DNA of 51,282 bases, taken from Acidobacteriota bacterium (lineage in GTDB: Bacteria; Acidobacteriota; Thermoanaerobaculia; Multivoradales; JAHEKO01). Position 1 is the stretch's first letter. The number at the start of each line of letters is the position of its first letter. The stretch is from assembly GCA_022561975.1 (NCBI GenBank), contig JADFQD010000002.1, positions 34,326 through 85,607 on the forward strand, read 5' to 3'. Positions 18,372 to 29,090 of the stretch are shown here, piece by piece. Both the position numbers and the translations under genes were made by a program. The notes below the pieces were generated by a model. That model was given only the letters and a program-made list of their open reading frames with translations. It was not told the DNA's origin and ran no database searches.

Positions 18372-20540
18372 TCAACGTCCAACCGCTTGCTCGGCTCGAA
18401 TCGGTTCGCCCAGCTTCACAAGCTCGAGACCACGGTAGTAGTGGCTGAGTATTTCGTGATATCCGTGCCCGCGCATGGCCATGCCGTAGGCGCCAACTTG
18501 GCACAAACCGACGCCGTGGCCCCAGCCCCGACCCGAGAACAGCCAGCCGCCCTCTCGTCCCGGCGGGTCGAGCCGCCGGGCCGTGAACAGCGTATCCGGC
18601 AGATCGAAGGTCCACCGGATCGGAAGGCCGCGAACCGTCACCGATTGCCCGCCGGCACCCGTAATCTCGACCTGACTCACCCGCCCCGAGACGCCGCGCC
18701 CCTGGATTTTGAAGCCCTCGAACTCCATTCCTGGGTAGCGGTCGGCCACCAGACGCGCCAGTTCGGAGTCCGTTCGGAAACGCGTCCAAGTGCGTAGGTT
18801 GCTGGTCCGGTCGAACGCCACGCCGTCGGGATCGACGCTGTGACGCAGTGCGAGCACGCGGTCGTCGTGCAGGTATATCGTTAGCCGGTCTCCCGGCAGG
18901 AGCGCCAGCGTCGCGGCCTCTTCGCGCCGCCCCTGCCAACGAAAGGTTTCGAACTCGTCCGCCAATTCAAGGCGGTGAACCTCGCTACCCTCGCGGACTA
19001 CGAGTTCGCTATCGCGGCGGCTCAAATAGCGAACATCGCGCACTTCCAGCAAGCGGAGAAAGACCGCAAGTTGGAACAGTGTGTCTTCGGACGCCTCCGC
19101 TGTCAGCGCTTCCTCGAGCGGAGCCGACAGCAACCCGACTTGAGCAAAGTAAGCGGCCAGGCGGAGGTCCTCCGGATCCCAGTCCGATGGTGGCTCCTCG
19201 AGCAGATAGGGGACGTCCTCGGGAGCGACAAACAACTCTGCGTCGAGCGCCAGACCGAGCTGTGAAGCCAAGAATCGCTGGACTTCACGCCGTTCCAGTG
19301 ATGCCAGGGAATCGTCTGGCGTCGATAGCCCCGCCAGTTGCGCCAGCCGGCGCACACGCCTTGCGAAATCCTCCGCCGCCACCGGCGAGGCCCCGGCCCG
19401 AGCGGCCTCGGAGGGAACCAGCCGTCGCACCAGCGTAGCGGACAGAGTCAAGTTCCGGTTCACCGCCCTTCCGAGGCGATCGACTCCGGCCTCGAGGCAG
19501 GGCACACCGCGCAGATAGGGATTGGCCTTGCGTGGGAATACGACTTCCACGTTCTCGGTGTGGCCGCCACACGTCGAGCTGTAGAGGGCATCGGCGTAGG
19601 ACCCGTCATAGAGCAGCACCTCGGCGCTGGTTTCGAGCACTGCCTGATCGGAAAGCGGATGCTCGAAAGTCATGCCTCCGTAGACCTGGCATCGCGGAGT
19701 TGCGCAAATGTCGTACCCTTCTTCCGAAAACTCGCCCAGGTTTTTCAAGGTGTATGTGCGCGCGGCCACGGCCTGTGCCTTCAAGGCGTCCAGGTTGTCG
19801 TAGATCCTGGGCCCCATCTCGCGCGGCACAACGCCGCGCAAGTAGTCGTCGAGACCGACCTCGTTGATCAGATTCAACGTCCCCCGGTCGTTGAGATACA
19901 CCAGGAGGTCGCCGCGGTACGTGCGGTTCCCCATCGCGATGCCGCGCCCGGAAGTCGAGTGCACTCGCAGCCACCTGCCCGGGACAACCCAGACCCGATC
20001 GCCGCGTTGCACCTCGAGGCCAGGATTGCCCAGTGACTCCTGCTCGCCGGCCACCCAGACATCGTGAAAGTTGTTCTGATTGAATAGCTGCTTGGCAGCC
20101 TCGGCAGCCTTGCGATCTTCGTACTTGCCGGCGCGAATCCGGTAGAGACCGGTGCCCGCGTCAAAGACGATGCTGGTCGGTTCGTTGAGCGCGGTCTCTA
20201 CAGTCCGCGCAAGCTGCAGCGCTTGCTCCTCATCGTGCAGGGCAGCGATCTGCAGCCGGAACACGCCGCCTCCGGTGAGCCTGACCGCAGGCCGCACCAC
20301 GATGCTCTCCACCGCCACCAACGTCCGGCCACCGACGATTGCAATGATGTCGGCGGCGCAGCAAGGCAGTTGGATCGATTCCTGATCGCTAAGCAGCCCG
20401 ACCCGCACCGTTCGCGGAATCACAGGCTGCTCGCGAGTGAGGCCGGCCGACAGCGAGGACTCTACCGAAAGCAGCACCAGCGCGCACGCCAACGCGATGA
20501 CAATCGCGAACCGCGGCAACGACTTTCTCGAGACCGGCAT
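18372..20540 (-). CDS. SpoIID/LytB domain protein with SPOR domain
   Basis: LVYLNDRGTLNLINEVGLDDYLRGVVPREMGPRIYDNLDALKAQAVAARTYTL, GRGWGHGVGLCQVGAYGMA; SPOR-like FRLQIAALHDEEQALQLARTVE. Start MPVSRKSLPRF at 20540; the ORF upstream is out of frame with the preceding gene. Confidence 0.9.
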   Translation of the reverse strand: MPVSRKSLPRFAIVIALACALVLLSVESSLSAGLTREQPVIPRTVRVGLLSDQESIQLPCCAADIIAIVGGRTLVAVESIVVRPAVRLTGGGVFRLQIAALHDEEQALQLARTVETALNEPTSIVFDAGTGLYRIRAGKYEDRKAAEAAKQLFNQNNFHDVWVAGEQESLGNPGLEVQRGDRVWVVPGRWLRVHSTSGRGIAMGNRTYRGDLLVYLNDRGTLNLINEVGLDDYLRGVVPREMGPRIYDNLDALKAQAVAARTYTLKNLGEFSEEGYDICATPRCQVYGGMTFEHPLSDQAVLETSAEVLLYDGSYADALYSSTCGGHTENVEVVFPRKANPYLRGVPCLEAGVDRLGRAVNRNLTLSATLVRRLVPSEAARAGASPVAAEDFARRVRRLAQLAGLSTPDDSLASLERREVQRFLASQLGLALDAELFVAPEDVPYLLEEPPSDWDPEDLRLAAYFAQVGLLSAPLEEALTAEASEDTLFQLAVFLRLLEVRDVRYLSRRDSELVVREGSEVHRLELADEFETFRWQGRREEAATLALLPGDRLTIYLHDDRVLALRHSVDPDGVAFDRTSNLRTWTRFRTDSELARLVADRYPGMEFEGFKIQGRGVSGRVSQVEITGAGGQSVTVRGLPIRWTFDLPDTLFTARRLDPPGREGGWLFSGRGWGHGVGLCQVGAYGMAMRGHGYHEILSHYYRGLELVKLGEPIRAEQAVGR

Positions 20541-21469
20541 CACGCCGTTGCCTCGTGCTCCCCGATCACCAAAGCGACCAGTGTCGCCGACCCAACGACG
20601 GTCAAGAAACCGCTCGAAAGCCACTGCGCCAAAGTGACCAGTGCCTGCCCGGTGAGATACGCCATCATTCGTTCTCTCAGAGCCATCTCCAAAACCATCG
20701 AGACCGGCACCAGAATGATCGCTAGAACGATCGACGCGACAAAGAGAAGCAAGAACAACAATGCCACACCGGGGAACCGCCGACCCGCGATCCCCAGCGC
20801 TCTCCTCGCCGCGGCCAAGGCGCTTCGTGTGCCGGTCACAATCTCTGCCAACGCCAGCTGCATCCATGCCGCAAGCAAGATCATGGCGATCACAAGCACT
20901 AGAAAAACCGAACATCCCAGAACGAATTGAACCGCGCCCGAACCTTCGCGGAGAAGCACGAAGAGTCCCGCTGCCACGACGCCGAATGCCGTAAGCGCTG
21001 CCAGCCCCATAAGGACAAACAGGTTGAGCAGCCAGAAGATCGGCCAAGTCAGACCCTCCGCGAGCTTGCAAAAGGCGTTCACCGAGAACTCGCGATAGCT
21101 CTGCCAACGAACTCCCTCCGAGATCGCGCGACGCTCTCCCGCCGCCAGAGTCCCCAAAACCCCACCCTGGAAGTAGCAGTACACAACAAAGGCGATAGTC
21201 CAGATCAAGCCGGCCGCGAGAAAGGCAAGAATCAGCGGTATCCCGGCTTCGAGAATGCGTTCCCGAAGCTGGCCCTCGCCACTTGAGTCAAAGGTAGACA
21301 TGACGCCTCGCAGGAAGGCGAAACCCAGCACCAGTACGATCGGCACCAGACCCACTAGTGAGATCGCCGACACCACCAGGGTCTGAACGAAAAGCACGAC
21401 GACCAGCTGCCAGTTGGCTCTCAGATTCAGCAGGCCATGCTGAATCGAATCAAGGGCAGAGAGCCTCAT
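20540..21469 (-). CDS. Multi-pass membrane protein (DUF4013-like)
   Basis: 309 aa hydrophobic protein; stop overlaps spoIID start (TGATG). Confidence 0.65.
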   Translation of the reverse strand: MRLSALDSIQHGLLNLRANWQLVVVLFVQTLVVSAISLVGLVPIVLVLGFAFLRGVMSTFDSSGEGQLRERILEAGIPLILAFLAAGLIWTIAFVVYCYFQGGVLGTLAAGERRAISEGVRWQSYREFSVNAFCKLAEGLTWPIFWLLNLFVLMGLAALTAFGVVAAGLFVLLREGSGAVQFVLGCSVFLVLVIAMILLAAWMQLALAEIVTGTRSALAAARRALGIAGRRFPGVALLFLLLFVASIVLAIILVPVSMVLEMALRERMMAYLTGQALVTLAQWLSSGFLTVVGSATLVALVIGEHEATA

Positions 21470-21491
21470 CTAGCGGTCCAGGCGGATCGGA

Positions 21492-22292
21492 TCAAAAGTT
21501 ATGCTGGTGGCTCTTGATCTCGACGCGAAAATCGGCAGCATCGATGGATATCGGTCTAGCCATTTCATAGAGCCGGCTGATCAGTCGAGCTGGCACTCTC
21601 CAAGATAACGGATCCTCCGAGGGCGCCGATCTCTCTCGATCGAGAGGCTCATCCGAACTCGGGGCCTCGAGACGCAAATTGGTCGTGAAAATAGTGGGTA
21701 GTCGATGGTTGTAACGAGTATTGATGACCAAGTAGAGGATCTCAGACACCCACGCGGACGGCTTCTGAGCGCCAAGTTCGTCCAGGACAAGAAGCTCGGC
21801 CTCTGTGGCGCGGCTCAAGATCGAGTTCTTCGAGTCGACAGTCCCAGGTTCGAAGGTGGCCTGAATCCGGTGAATAAAGGAAGTAAAATCCTCGAAGCGC
21901 CCCCGCACACCATAGCGAGCGATGAGTTCCTTGAGCACCGATACCGCGAGGTGGGTCTTGCCGACGCCAGGGCGCCCGAGAAAAAGCAAGCCACTCTCCG
22001 TGAAACGCCCCCTCTCGGTAACGAATTGCTCTATGTAGCGCGAGCAAACCTCGCGCGCCTCCAGCAGGCGCCCCTGCTCATCGATCTCGAAGTTCGCCAG
22101 CGTACACCCCAGATAGCGATCCGGGATACCCGCCGCGGCCAGCAAGCGGGGAGCCCGGGCGTCTCTCTGGCAGTCACACGGTGTCGCGGCACCGGCACCT
22201 CCGTCGCTCTCGATGACCCAGCCTCGGCCTCCGCATTCGGTACAGATCTCCGTCCGAACCTCTCCAGTCGGCATGGGCGGCATGAGAGCCAT
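21492..22292 (-). CDS. DnaC/IstB-like AAA ATPase with N-terminal Cys motif
   Basis: 266 aa; GLLFLGRPGVGKTHLAVSVLKELI Walker A, LLVLDELGA Walker B, CTECGGRGWV...CDC. Confidence 0.88.
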   Translation of the reverse strand: MALMPPMPTGEVRTEICTECGGRGWVIESDGGAGAATPCDCQRDARAPRLLAAAGIPDRYLGCTLANFEIDEQGRLLEAREVCSRYIEQFVTERGRFTESGLLFLGRPGVGKTHLAVSVLKELIARYGVRGRFEDFTSFIHRIQATFEPGTVDSKNSILSRATEAELLVLDELGAQKPSAWVSEILYLVINTRYNHRLPTIFTTNLRLEAPSSDEPLDRERSAPSEDPLSWRVPARLISRLYEMARPISIDAADFRVEIKSHQHNF

Positions 22293-22350
22293 GCTACCAC
22301 GCTGCTCCGGGCGTCGATGGGGACGGAGAGGGTGTCAAAGAGGCCCGGAT

Positions 22351-22728
22351 TCAGATCTTTGAGGGCAGACCGCCGCCGTACTTCTCTAGCGCGTAGCGGC
22401 GCTCTACTCCCAGACGCCTCGCCCTCGTCTCGCGCCTCAGCGCGTCTAATATCTCGTCCATTTCCGACTTCATCGACTCCATCTGTTCACGCATGTTGAG
22501 CACTACTTCGACACCGGCGAGGTTCACCCCCAGCTCTCGCGTCAAAGTGAGTATGGTTCGCAAGCGCTCCAGCGTCTCCTCGTCGTACAGGCGGGTATTG
22601 CCGGCGCTGCGCCGCGGCTGGATCAGCCCTTCCCTCTCGTAGAGCCGTAGTGTCTGCGGATGGATCTCGAACTGCTCGGCCACCGCGGAGATCATCAGGT
22701 ACCGGCGTCGACCCGGCTGCCTAATCAT
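22351..22728 (-). CDS. hspR: MerR-family heat-shock regulator (HspR-like)
   Basis: YLMISAVAEQFEIHPQTLRLYEREGLIQPRRSAGNTRLYDEETLERLRTILTLTRELGVNLAGVEVVLNM. Confidence 0.88.
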   Translation of the reverse strand: MIRQPGRRRYLMISAVAEQFEIHPQTLRLYEREGLIQPRRSAGNTRLYDEETLERLRTILTLTRELGVNLAGVEVVLNMREQMESMKSEMDEILDALRRETRARRLGVERRYALEKYGGGLPSKI

Positions 22729-23215
22729 CGTCGTCGTCCCAGACGACCGCTATCTCGCGCCGTGCCGGACCCTGCCCTTTTTTTCCAACTCGAACCGAAA
22801 GCACGCCCTGCGCAAGCCGTGCCGTGATGCCCTCTTCGTCGGCGTCCGGGCCGAGGGTCAGAATCCGATGGAATGGCCCGTAACGACCTTCCATACGATG
22901 AAAGTTGCCCGACCCGGCCGGAGGGCGTCGCAGCCCGAGCAACTCGAGCTTTGCATCCACGATGCGAAGCTCCAGGTTCTCGCGCAGCACACCGGGAAGT
23001 TCGGCTCTGATTTCGTAGGCATCGGCCGTCTCGAGTATGTCCACAGTCGGTATCCAGGCTCCCGGAATGTCGCCACCCGCAGGGTCCATTTGCCCCGGCA
23101 CCGACTCCTGATCGAGCAACGACCCGAGCTGGCGCCTGAGCGAACGCAGCCGATCGAGATGAGGTTTGGAGCTCACCTCAGCTGGCCTTGCCCTCGACGT
23201 CTTGGTCCTCTGCAT
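22721..23215 (-). CDS. Hsp20/alpha-crystallin small heat shock protein
   Basis: [42 protein letters not shown]...[36 protein letters not shown]. Alternative GTG start at 23174-23176 just after the dnaK stop. Confidence 0.9.
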   Translation of the reverse strand: MQRTKTSRARPAEVSSKPHLDRLRSLRRQLGSLLDQESVPGQMDPAGGDIPGAWIPTVDILETADAYEIRAELPGVLRENLELRIVDAKLELLGLRRPPAGSGNFHRMEGRYGPFHRILTLGPDADEEGITARLAQGVLSVRVGKKGQGPARREIAVVWDDDDD

Positions 23216-25127
23216 CCAGATCCTCGACGTCTACGTACTCAGCGTCGATCACCTCATCGTCGGACTGTGGGGAACCCTGGGCGTCGCCGCTTCCCGAATC
23301 GGTCGGATCGCCCGCATTCGGCGCTCCGGCGTCGCTCTTCTTGTACATCGCCTCGGCCACTTTGTGTGAAGCTTGGGTCAGCGTCTGAGTCGCCTGTTCC
23401 AGGTCGCCGAGATTGTCCGCCTCGAGCGCTTTCTTCGCGCTTTCGAGAGCCGACTCGAGCGCGCCCTTGTCGTCCGCGCTCAAGCTTTCCTTGTGCTCTT
23501 CGTAGATCTTCTCGGTGCCATAGACGAGCTGGTCGAGTTGGTTGTGGGCTTCGACCTTTTTGCGCCGTTTCTTATCCTCCTCTACGTTCGCCTCCGCCTC
23601 GCTGACCATGTTCTCGATTTCCTCCTCCTTGAGGCCGCTCGAACCGGTGATCGTGATCTTCTGCTCCTTGTTGGTACCCAGGTCCTTGGCCGAAACGTTG
23701 AGGATGCCGTTGGCATCGATGTCGAAAGCCACCTCGACCTGCGGGACACCGCGCGGCGCAGGCGGGATGCCGACCAGATGAAACCGCCCGAGCGTGCGAT
23801 TGTCCTTCGACATCTCGCGCTCGCCCTGCAGCACGTTGACCTCAACAGAGGCCTGATTATCGGCCGCGGTCGAGAAGACCTCGCTCTTCTTGGTAGGAAT
23901 GGTGGTATTGCGCTCGATCAGCTTGGTAAAAACGCCACCCAACGTTTCGATACCCAGAGAGAGAGGCGTGACGTCCAAGAGCAGCATGTCCTTGACGTCG
24001 CCGCGTAGAACCCCGCCCTGGATCGCGGCGCCGATCGCAACGACCTCATCGGGGTTGACCCCTCGATGCGGCTCCTTGCCGAAGACCTCCGCCACCAGTT
24101 TCTGGATCGCGGGCATGCGAGTCTGTCCTCCGACGAGCACCACCTCGTCAATCGCGCTGGCTTCGATTCCGGCATCCTTGAGAGCCTGCTTGGAGGGCTC
24201 AATCGAGCGCTCGATGATGTCTTCCACCAACTGCTCGAACTTGGATCGCGTCAGCTTGAGATTGAGGTGCTTGGGTCCCGACGCATCTGCGGTAATGAAG
24301 GGCAGATTGAGCTCGGTTTCGTGGGCACTCGACAGCTCGATCTTGGCCTTCTCGGCGGCTTCTTTCAGGCGCTGAACGGCCATCGGATCCTGTGCCAGGT
24401 CGATCCCCTGGTCGCGCTTGAACTCCTCGAGCAGCCAGTCGATCACTCTCTGGTCGATGTTGTCGCCACCCAGATGGGTATCACCGTTGGTCGCCTTGAC
24501 TTCTACGACACCATCGCCCACTTCCAGAATAGAGATATCGAATGTACCGCCGCCGAAGTCATAGACCGCGATCAGTTCGTCCTTTTTCTTGTCGAGGCCA
24601 TAGGCGAGTGCCGCGGCGGTCGGCTCGTTGACCAGCCGCTCGACCTGCAGGCCCGCGATCTTGCCGGCATCTTTCGTAGCCTGCCGCTGGGCATCGTTGA
24701 AGTAGGCGGGTACGGTGATGACGGCCTTCTCGACTTTCTCGCCGAGGTAGTCTTCTGCTGCCTGCCGGAGCTTCTGCAAAGTCATCGCCGAGATCTCCTC
24801 AGCCGAGTACTTCTTGTCGTCGATCACGACCCTCAGACCGCCATCGGCTTCGACTACCTCGTAGGGCACCATTTTCAGCTCTTCACTGATTTCGTCTACC
24901 CGGCGCCCCATGAACCGCTTGATCGAGTAGACGGTGCGCTTGGGGTTGGTTACCGCTTGCCGTTTCGCCACCTGTCCGACCAGGCGTTCGCCGCTGTCGG
25001 TAAAAGCGACGACCGACGGGGTGGTGCGATTGCCTTCGGAATTCGGTATCACTTTCGTGTCCGAACCCTCCATTACCGCCACCACCGAGTTCGTCGTTCC
25101 CAGGTCAATTCCGATTATCTTGCTCAA
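23178..25127 (-). CDS. dnaK: Chaperone DnaK (Hsp70)
   Basis: 649 aa; [52 protein letters not shown]. Confidence 0.98.
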   Translation of the reverse strand: MSKIIGIDLGTTNSVVAVMEGSDTKVIPNSEGNRTTPSVVAFTDSGERLVGQVAKRQAVTNPKRTVYSIKRFMGRRVDEISEELKMVPYEVVEADGGLRVVIDDKKYSAEEISAMTLQKLRQAAEDYLGEKVEKAVITVPAYFNDAQRQATKDAGKIAGLQVERLVNEPTAAALAYGLDKKKDELIAVYDFGGGTFDISILEVGDGVVEVKATNGDTHLGGDNIDQRVIDWLLEEFKRDQGIDLAQDPMAVQRLKEAAEKAKIELSSAHETELNLPFITADASGPKHLNLKLTRSKFEQLVEDIIERSIEPSKQALKDAGIEASAIDEVVLVGGQTRMPAIQKLVAEVFGKEPHRGVNPDEVVAIGAAIQGGVLRGDVKDMLLLDVTPLSLGIETLGGVFTKLIERNTTIPTKKSEVFSTAADNQASVEVNVLQGEREMSKDNRTLGRFHLVGIPPAPRGVPQVEVAFDIDANGILNVSAKDLGTNKEQKITITGSSGLKEEEIENMVSEAEANVEEDKKRRKKVEAHNQLDQLVYGTEKIYEEHKESLSADDKGALESALESAKKALEADNLGDLEQATQTLTQASHKVAEAMYKKSDAGAPNAGDPTDSGSGDAQGSPQSDDEVIDAEYVDVEDLDAEDQDVEGKAS

Positions 25128-25187
25128 TTCTCCTAACCTCCTGATGAAAGGTGGCCTCGACGGGACTCGCCGTCCAAGCTTGGCCTA

Positions 25188-25217
25188 AAGATACAAATCT
25201 TAGTCGAGGCTAGTCAA
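25188..25217 (-). promoter_or_regulatory. Candidate sigma70-like promoter of dnaK
   Basis: Reverse strand TTGACT (25212-25217) - 18 bp - TATCTT (25188-25193), about 60 bp upstream of the dnaK ATG. Confidence 0.5.
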
Positions 25218-25307
25218 GCCCCGCACTCATTAGATCTAACAGTTAGACACTTAGATTCTATTCCCCACAGGCCTTCGGATGGTCCGACGCCCCGCGCACG
25301 CACAGCC

Positions 25308-26684
25308 TCAATCCAGCAGCACGAGGGGGGGCTCGGAGGCCACTTCCGCGACCAAAAACTGGGGATCGAGCAAGAAATTACCGGCAATCGCGCCCGACCA
25401 ACCGGTTTCGACACTCTCCTTGGTCGAGACCTTCTGAACGAGATAGCTAGCTGGGCCCACCGAGAAGACGAACCGCCGGCCGCTCGGGTCGGCGACTGCG
25501 TCCGGCGAGAGCAGCCGATCGGCAACCAACAGGGAAAGATCTTCGGGATAACGGCCCTCCAAGAGGAAAAATGTGGTCGCCGCGCTGTGTATCTTGTGCA
25601 CCGAGAGCCTCTCGCGCTGGCTGTCGAAAGCCTCGCGCAACCCTCCTTGCCACGGGAACGGAAGCAGCAGTCGCCCCGCGAAGGTACCCAGCACCCAGAG
25701 CGCAGCGCCAAGCAGTGCGAGCCCCATGAGCCGCGGTGGCCAGCACGAGACCGTGCCGGTCTTGCGGGCGGGGAGCGCAAAGGGGGCCCTGGATTCGCTT
25801 CCCGCCTCGAACTCCACTTCGCTCTCCGGCCCTAAATCGAGCGCGAGTTCGGTGGCATCGAGGGGTTTGGCGAGCATCGCTTCGAGGCCGAGGTCGGCGA
25901 TCGGGCCGGTTGCCGCTGGCTCCGATGGCTCCGAGGGCTCGGCGGGCCCTGGGATCTTTCGGTCGCCAGGCGTCTCTATCAAGCCGCATTCCAGCCAGTG
26001 CGCCGACAGGGCGCGGACAGCATAGATCGAAACGCCAATCTCTTCGGCGATGCGACTTACACTGCGCTGACCATCGAGTGCTCGGTAGATCGCCTCGGCT
26101 TCCGGCCGATTTTCCTCGAGCACTTCGCTCGGAAGCGGAGAGTCGGGGCCGGACCCCAACACCGAAGCGAAGACCTGATCCGGCCGGCTCACGTGACTTC
26201 CGAACGGACCTGCCGCCTCGAGGTCGTCGGCCGCCCGCACCAGCAACTCATCGATGTCGAGCGGAACGATGCCGGCCTCGTATGCGACGTCATCGCCCTC
26301 GTAGAATCGATACTCGCCCTGCTTCCAAGTCAAAGCCTGGCGGCTGAGTTGGTAGGTCAGGCGGCGCAGAGAGCCCAGAAGCTGTTCGCGGGTCAGATAC
26401 GAACGCTCGATCAGCAATTCGGTGACGCGCCCACCGCCGGCCTGATACTCAGCGACCAACCCGGCGAAGTCCTCGACATCAACTAGCTCTTCTTTGACCA
26501 ACACTTCACCGAGCCCATCTTCGAGTGACTGGTTGAGGGCATCCGCCGAAACCACCTTCCCATCGAGCAGCGAGAAGGCCATGATCTCGTCCTCGCCTTG
26601 CACCGTGAGAATTCCCGTTACCCGCTCACGCTGCAACTTGCGCAGCACGCCAGCCAAGGCTCTTGCTTCGAGAGTTCCTTCCAT
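25308..26684 (-). CDS. DUF4388 (PATAN)-domain protein with C-terminal transmembrane/periplasmic region
   Basis: MEGTLEARALAGVLRKLQRERVTGILTVQGEDEIMAFSLLDGKVVSADALN; TM segment LMGLALLGAALWVLGTFAG. Confidence 0.75.
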   Translation of the reverse strand: MEGTLEARALAGVLRKLQRERVTGILTVQGEDEIMAFSLLDGKVVSADALNQSLEDGLGEVLVKEELVDVEDFAGLVAEYQAGGGRVTELLIERSYLTREQLLGSLRRLTYQLSRQALTWKQGEYRFYEGDDVAYEAGIVPLDIDELLVRAADDLEAAGPFGSHVSRPDQVFASVLGSGPDSPLPSEVLEENRPEAEAIYRALDGQRSVSRIAEEIGVSIYAVRALSAHWLECGLIETPGDRKIPGPAEPSEPSEPAATGPIADLGLEAMLAKPLDATELALDLGPESEVEFEAGSESRAPFALPARKTGTVSCWPPRLMGLALLGAALWVLGTFAGRLLLPFPWQGGLREAFDSQRERLSVHKIHSAATTFFLLEGRYPEDLSLLVADRLLSPDAVADPSGRRFVFSVGPASYLVQKVSTKESVETGWSGAIAGNFLLDPQFLVAEVASEPPLVLLD

Positions 26685-26689
26685 CACCG

Positions 26690-28438
26690 TCAACCGCTCC
26701 CCGACCGGCTGCTGCGCAAAATTCGCAGACCGCGAATCAGCATGAAAACCATCAGACCCACTAGCGGAAAGAAACCGAGGCCGAGCTTTGGCGGAACCAG
26801 AGCCCATGGGACCCCATACGTGACTCGGCTCCAGAACGGTATCGCCACAAGCACGAGGGGAACAAGAAGCGCTCCCAGAGCGCTCGACCAACGATCCTCC
26901 TCGGCTTCGACGAAGCCGGGAAGCAGTACACGCCGAATCGTCTCGAAAGGCTCTACGAACCAGGCGCGCTCAATTCGCCGCGAGCGGTTCCCGACCTTGG
27001 TCGAGATGAAGTAGAGAAAAATCGCCGGAAACACGAAGATCAGGGCCAGTGGCAAGGACATTGTCCTGCGCCAAAGCGAGAACAAGTCGGAGTTGCTTTC
27101 CTGCTCACGCCACAGCCGAGCCAACTCATCACGAATCTCCCCCTGGCGATCGAAGCCACCAGCGACCATGACGATCTCGCTACGGTCCGCGGTTCGAATC
27201 CACGCGCTGACACCCCCGGCGTCGAGCGCGCTCGAACGGCGCAGTGCCTGTCCCGACTCATCAAACCGGTACTCCTCGGAAAGCGCTCGGCTGAGATTGA
27301 AGAACGCCTTCGCCTGCTTCGGATCGAGGCTGGTTGCCTGTTGCAACAAGACAATCGCCTGCTCGAGATTGCCTTCGTAGAAGTAGCAGGTCCCGAGATC
27401 GCCAGCAGCCGCGGCGTTGGCGGGCTCGGCCGCGAGCACTTCGCGGTAGAGATTCCGTGCCAACTCCCATTGGTGGATGCTCAAGTGGAGGTCCGCCAGG
27501 AAATGTCGAAGGGCGACGCTTTCGGGCAATTGCTCGGACAGCGGTTCGAGATCCTGAAACAGCAACCCGACGAGGCGTCCCTGCGAGGCGCTCTGCATAG
27601 CCCGAACCTGGGCGGTCGTATCGAGATTCATTCTCCGAATCTGTTCACTCACCAGAACCGGCGTGAGCCCCAAGATCACCCAAGCGGTAATGACCGCGAG
27701 TTTCTCCCAGCGACTGCCGTAACCCCACGCCAGCACCGACCAGTAAAGCGCCAGCCACAGCAGGCCTGCGGGCAGCAGCACCGGCCACAGCAAGAGGGCT
27801 AGGGTCAGCGTGTAGGCAATAATCGATGGCACCGAGCGCTCGAAGAAGCGAACCAAGTCACGAAACAGGAGAACCCCGCGCGTCGCCCACTGGACGGACA
27901 CCAGTCCCGCGACCAGCAGAGTGACAATCGTCAAACACCAGAGCAGCAAGTCGCCAACCAACACATACCGGTAGAGGGGATCGAAGAGCGAACGCCAGTA
28001 GCCTCGCACCGTCGAACGCATCGCGGCAAGACGCTCGCCGCGCTGTTCTTGAACGGTTGCCCGGGCGAACGCGGTCTCGGCTCGATCGGGGTCCAGGAGT
28101 TCGGCGGCGGCGAGACTTAGTTCGGCGCCCTCGAAGTCGTTTTCCCTCGCAAATCGCTCTGCCCGTGCCGCTGCGGCCACGGCAAGCTCGGGCAAGCGCG
28201 GCAGACCTAGACCGTCGGCAATCGAAACCAAATCGTCAGCCTGACGTTGAGCGCCAGCGGCGTCACCCTCTTGAACCGACGTAAGCCATTCGATCCAAGA
28301 CTCCTGGATAGAGTTGAGTCTCTGCCGAACGTCGTCGCGCAACGGAAAGCCCTCCTGCTCTTGAGCCGGCACCACCCCCGCCGCGAGTAGCAGAAATGCC
28401 ATGGCGAGCCAGATCCTCCGGACAGAACTCGTGATCAC
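26690..28438 (-). CDS. TPR-containing membrane protein
   Basis: 582 aa; TPR-like EPANAAAAGDLGTCYFYEGNLEQAIVLLQQATSLDPKQAKAFFNLSRALSE; multiple TM segments. Confidence 0.75.
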   Translation of the reverse strand: MITSSVRRIWLAMAFLLLAAGVVPAQEQEGFPLRDDVRQRLNSIQESWIEWLTSVQEGDAAGAQRQADDLVSIADGLGLPRLPELAVAAAARAERFARENDFEGAELSLAAAELLDPDRAETAFARATVQEQRGERLAAMRSTVRGYWRSLFDPLYRYVLVGDLLLWCLTIVTLLVAGLVSVQWATRGVLLFRDLVRFFERSVPSIIAYTLTLALLLWPVLLPAGLLWLALYWSVLAWGYGSRWEKLAVITAWVILGLTPVLVSEQIRRMNLDTTAQVRAMQSASQGRLVGLLFQDLEPLSEQLPESVALRHFLADLHLSIHQWELARNLYREVLAAEPANAAAAGDLGTCYFYEGNLEQAIVLLQQATSLDPKQAKAFFNLSRALSEEYRFDESGQALRRSSALDAGGVSAWIRTADRSEIVMVAGGFDRQGEIRDELARLWREQESNSDLFSLWRRTMSLPLALIFVFPAIFLYFISTKVGNRSRRIERAWFVEPFETIRRVLLPGFVEAEEDRWSSALGALLVPLVLVAIPFWSRVTYGVPWALVPPKLGLGFFPLVGLMVFMLIRGLRILRSSRSGSG

Positions 28439-28444
28439 TCCCTC

Positions 28445-28954
28445 CTACCCCACCTTCTCCACGTAGCGCATTCGCAACTGGAAGAGCAAATCTTCGAGCA
28501 GCTTGGCCTCTTCGGAGTTGATGTTTCCCTTGGTCTTGCTCTGCACAAGGTCGAGAAGATCGATATGAAACCGCGCAAGCGGAAGGTTTTCCTCGGCCTC
28601 GCCTCCCGGCATGCTGGCGTCGCCCAGAAACATCGCGATCGGCTGCGCCAGCAGCCCAATCAGATCCACGAATGTCGGCGCGGGCAAGTCGCCGTCTCCC
28701 GTGCCCGGTTGTCTCCGAGCCGGTTCTCGGGGACGCCCCAGCGGAGGCTCTGACGCTGCCGCTTTCGGAAGCGGCATCTCCGGAGTCTTCGGCTCCACTC
28801 TTGCCGGCTCGACTCTTGGCGGCTCGTCAACCTGTTTCGGCTCTGGGCGATCACCAGGTTGATCCGCTCCGACCTCCTGGTCCCGGAGACCCTCACGGAT
28901 CTCGCCCTCGGCCGTGAACATCCGCTTGTCGGTCACTTTGATTTTCGCGTTCAC
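28445..28954 (-). CDS. DUF1844 domain protein
   Basis: PTFVDLIGLLAQPIAMFLGD...NLPLARFHIDLLDLVQSKTKGNINSEEAKLLEDLLFQLRMRYVE; start taken at VNAKIKVTDKRMF within ORF 28445..28987. Confidence 0.82.
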   Translation of the reverse strand: MNAKIKVTDKRMFTAEGEIREGLRDQEVGADQPGDRPEPKQVDEPPRVEPARVEPKTPEMPLPKAAASEPPLGRPREPARRQPGTGDGDLPAPTFVDLIGLLAQPIAMFLGDASMPGGEAEENLPLARFHIDLLDLVQSKTKGNINSEEAKLLEDLLFQLRMRYVEKVG

Positions 28955-29090
28955 GCAACGGGCTCCTTTCCGAGACAATCGTAGCAAGTGGCGGTTTTCG
29001 TCAACAAGCCGGCAGCTCTCGAACCATAACCGAAACCGGCGAAAACCGTCGAAACTCCTCCTGCGTATCTACTCGACATACACTCCGGGC

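Noticed and set aside
25194-25217. HspR HAIR operator (CTTGAGT-N7-ACTCAAG) upstream of dnaK
   Set aside because: Only CTTGACT-N7-ACTAAGA is present; the second half-site matches too poorly to call.
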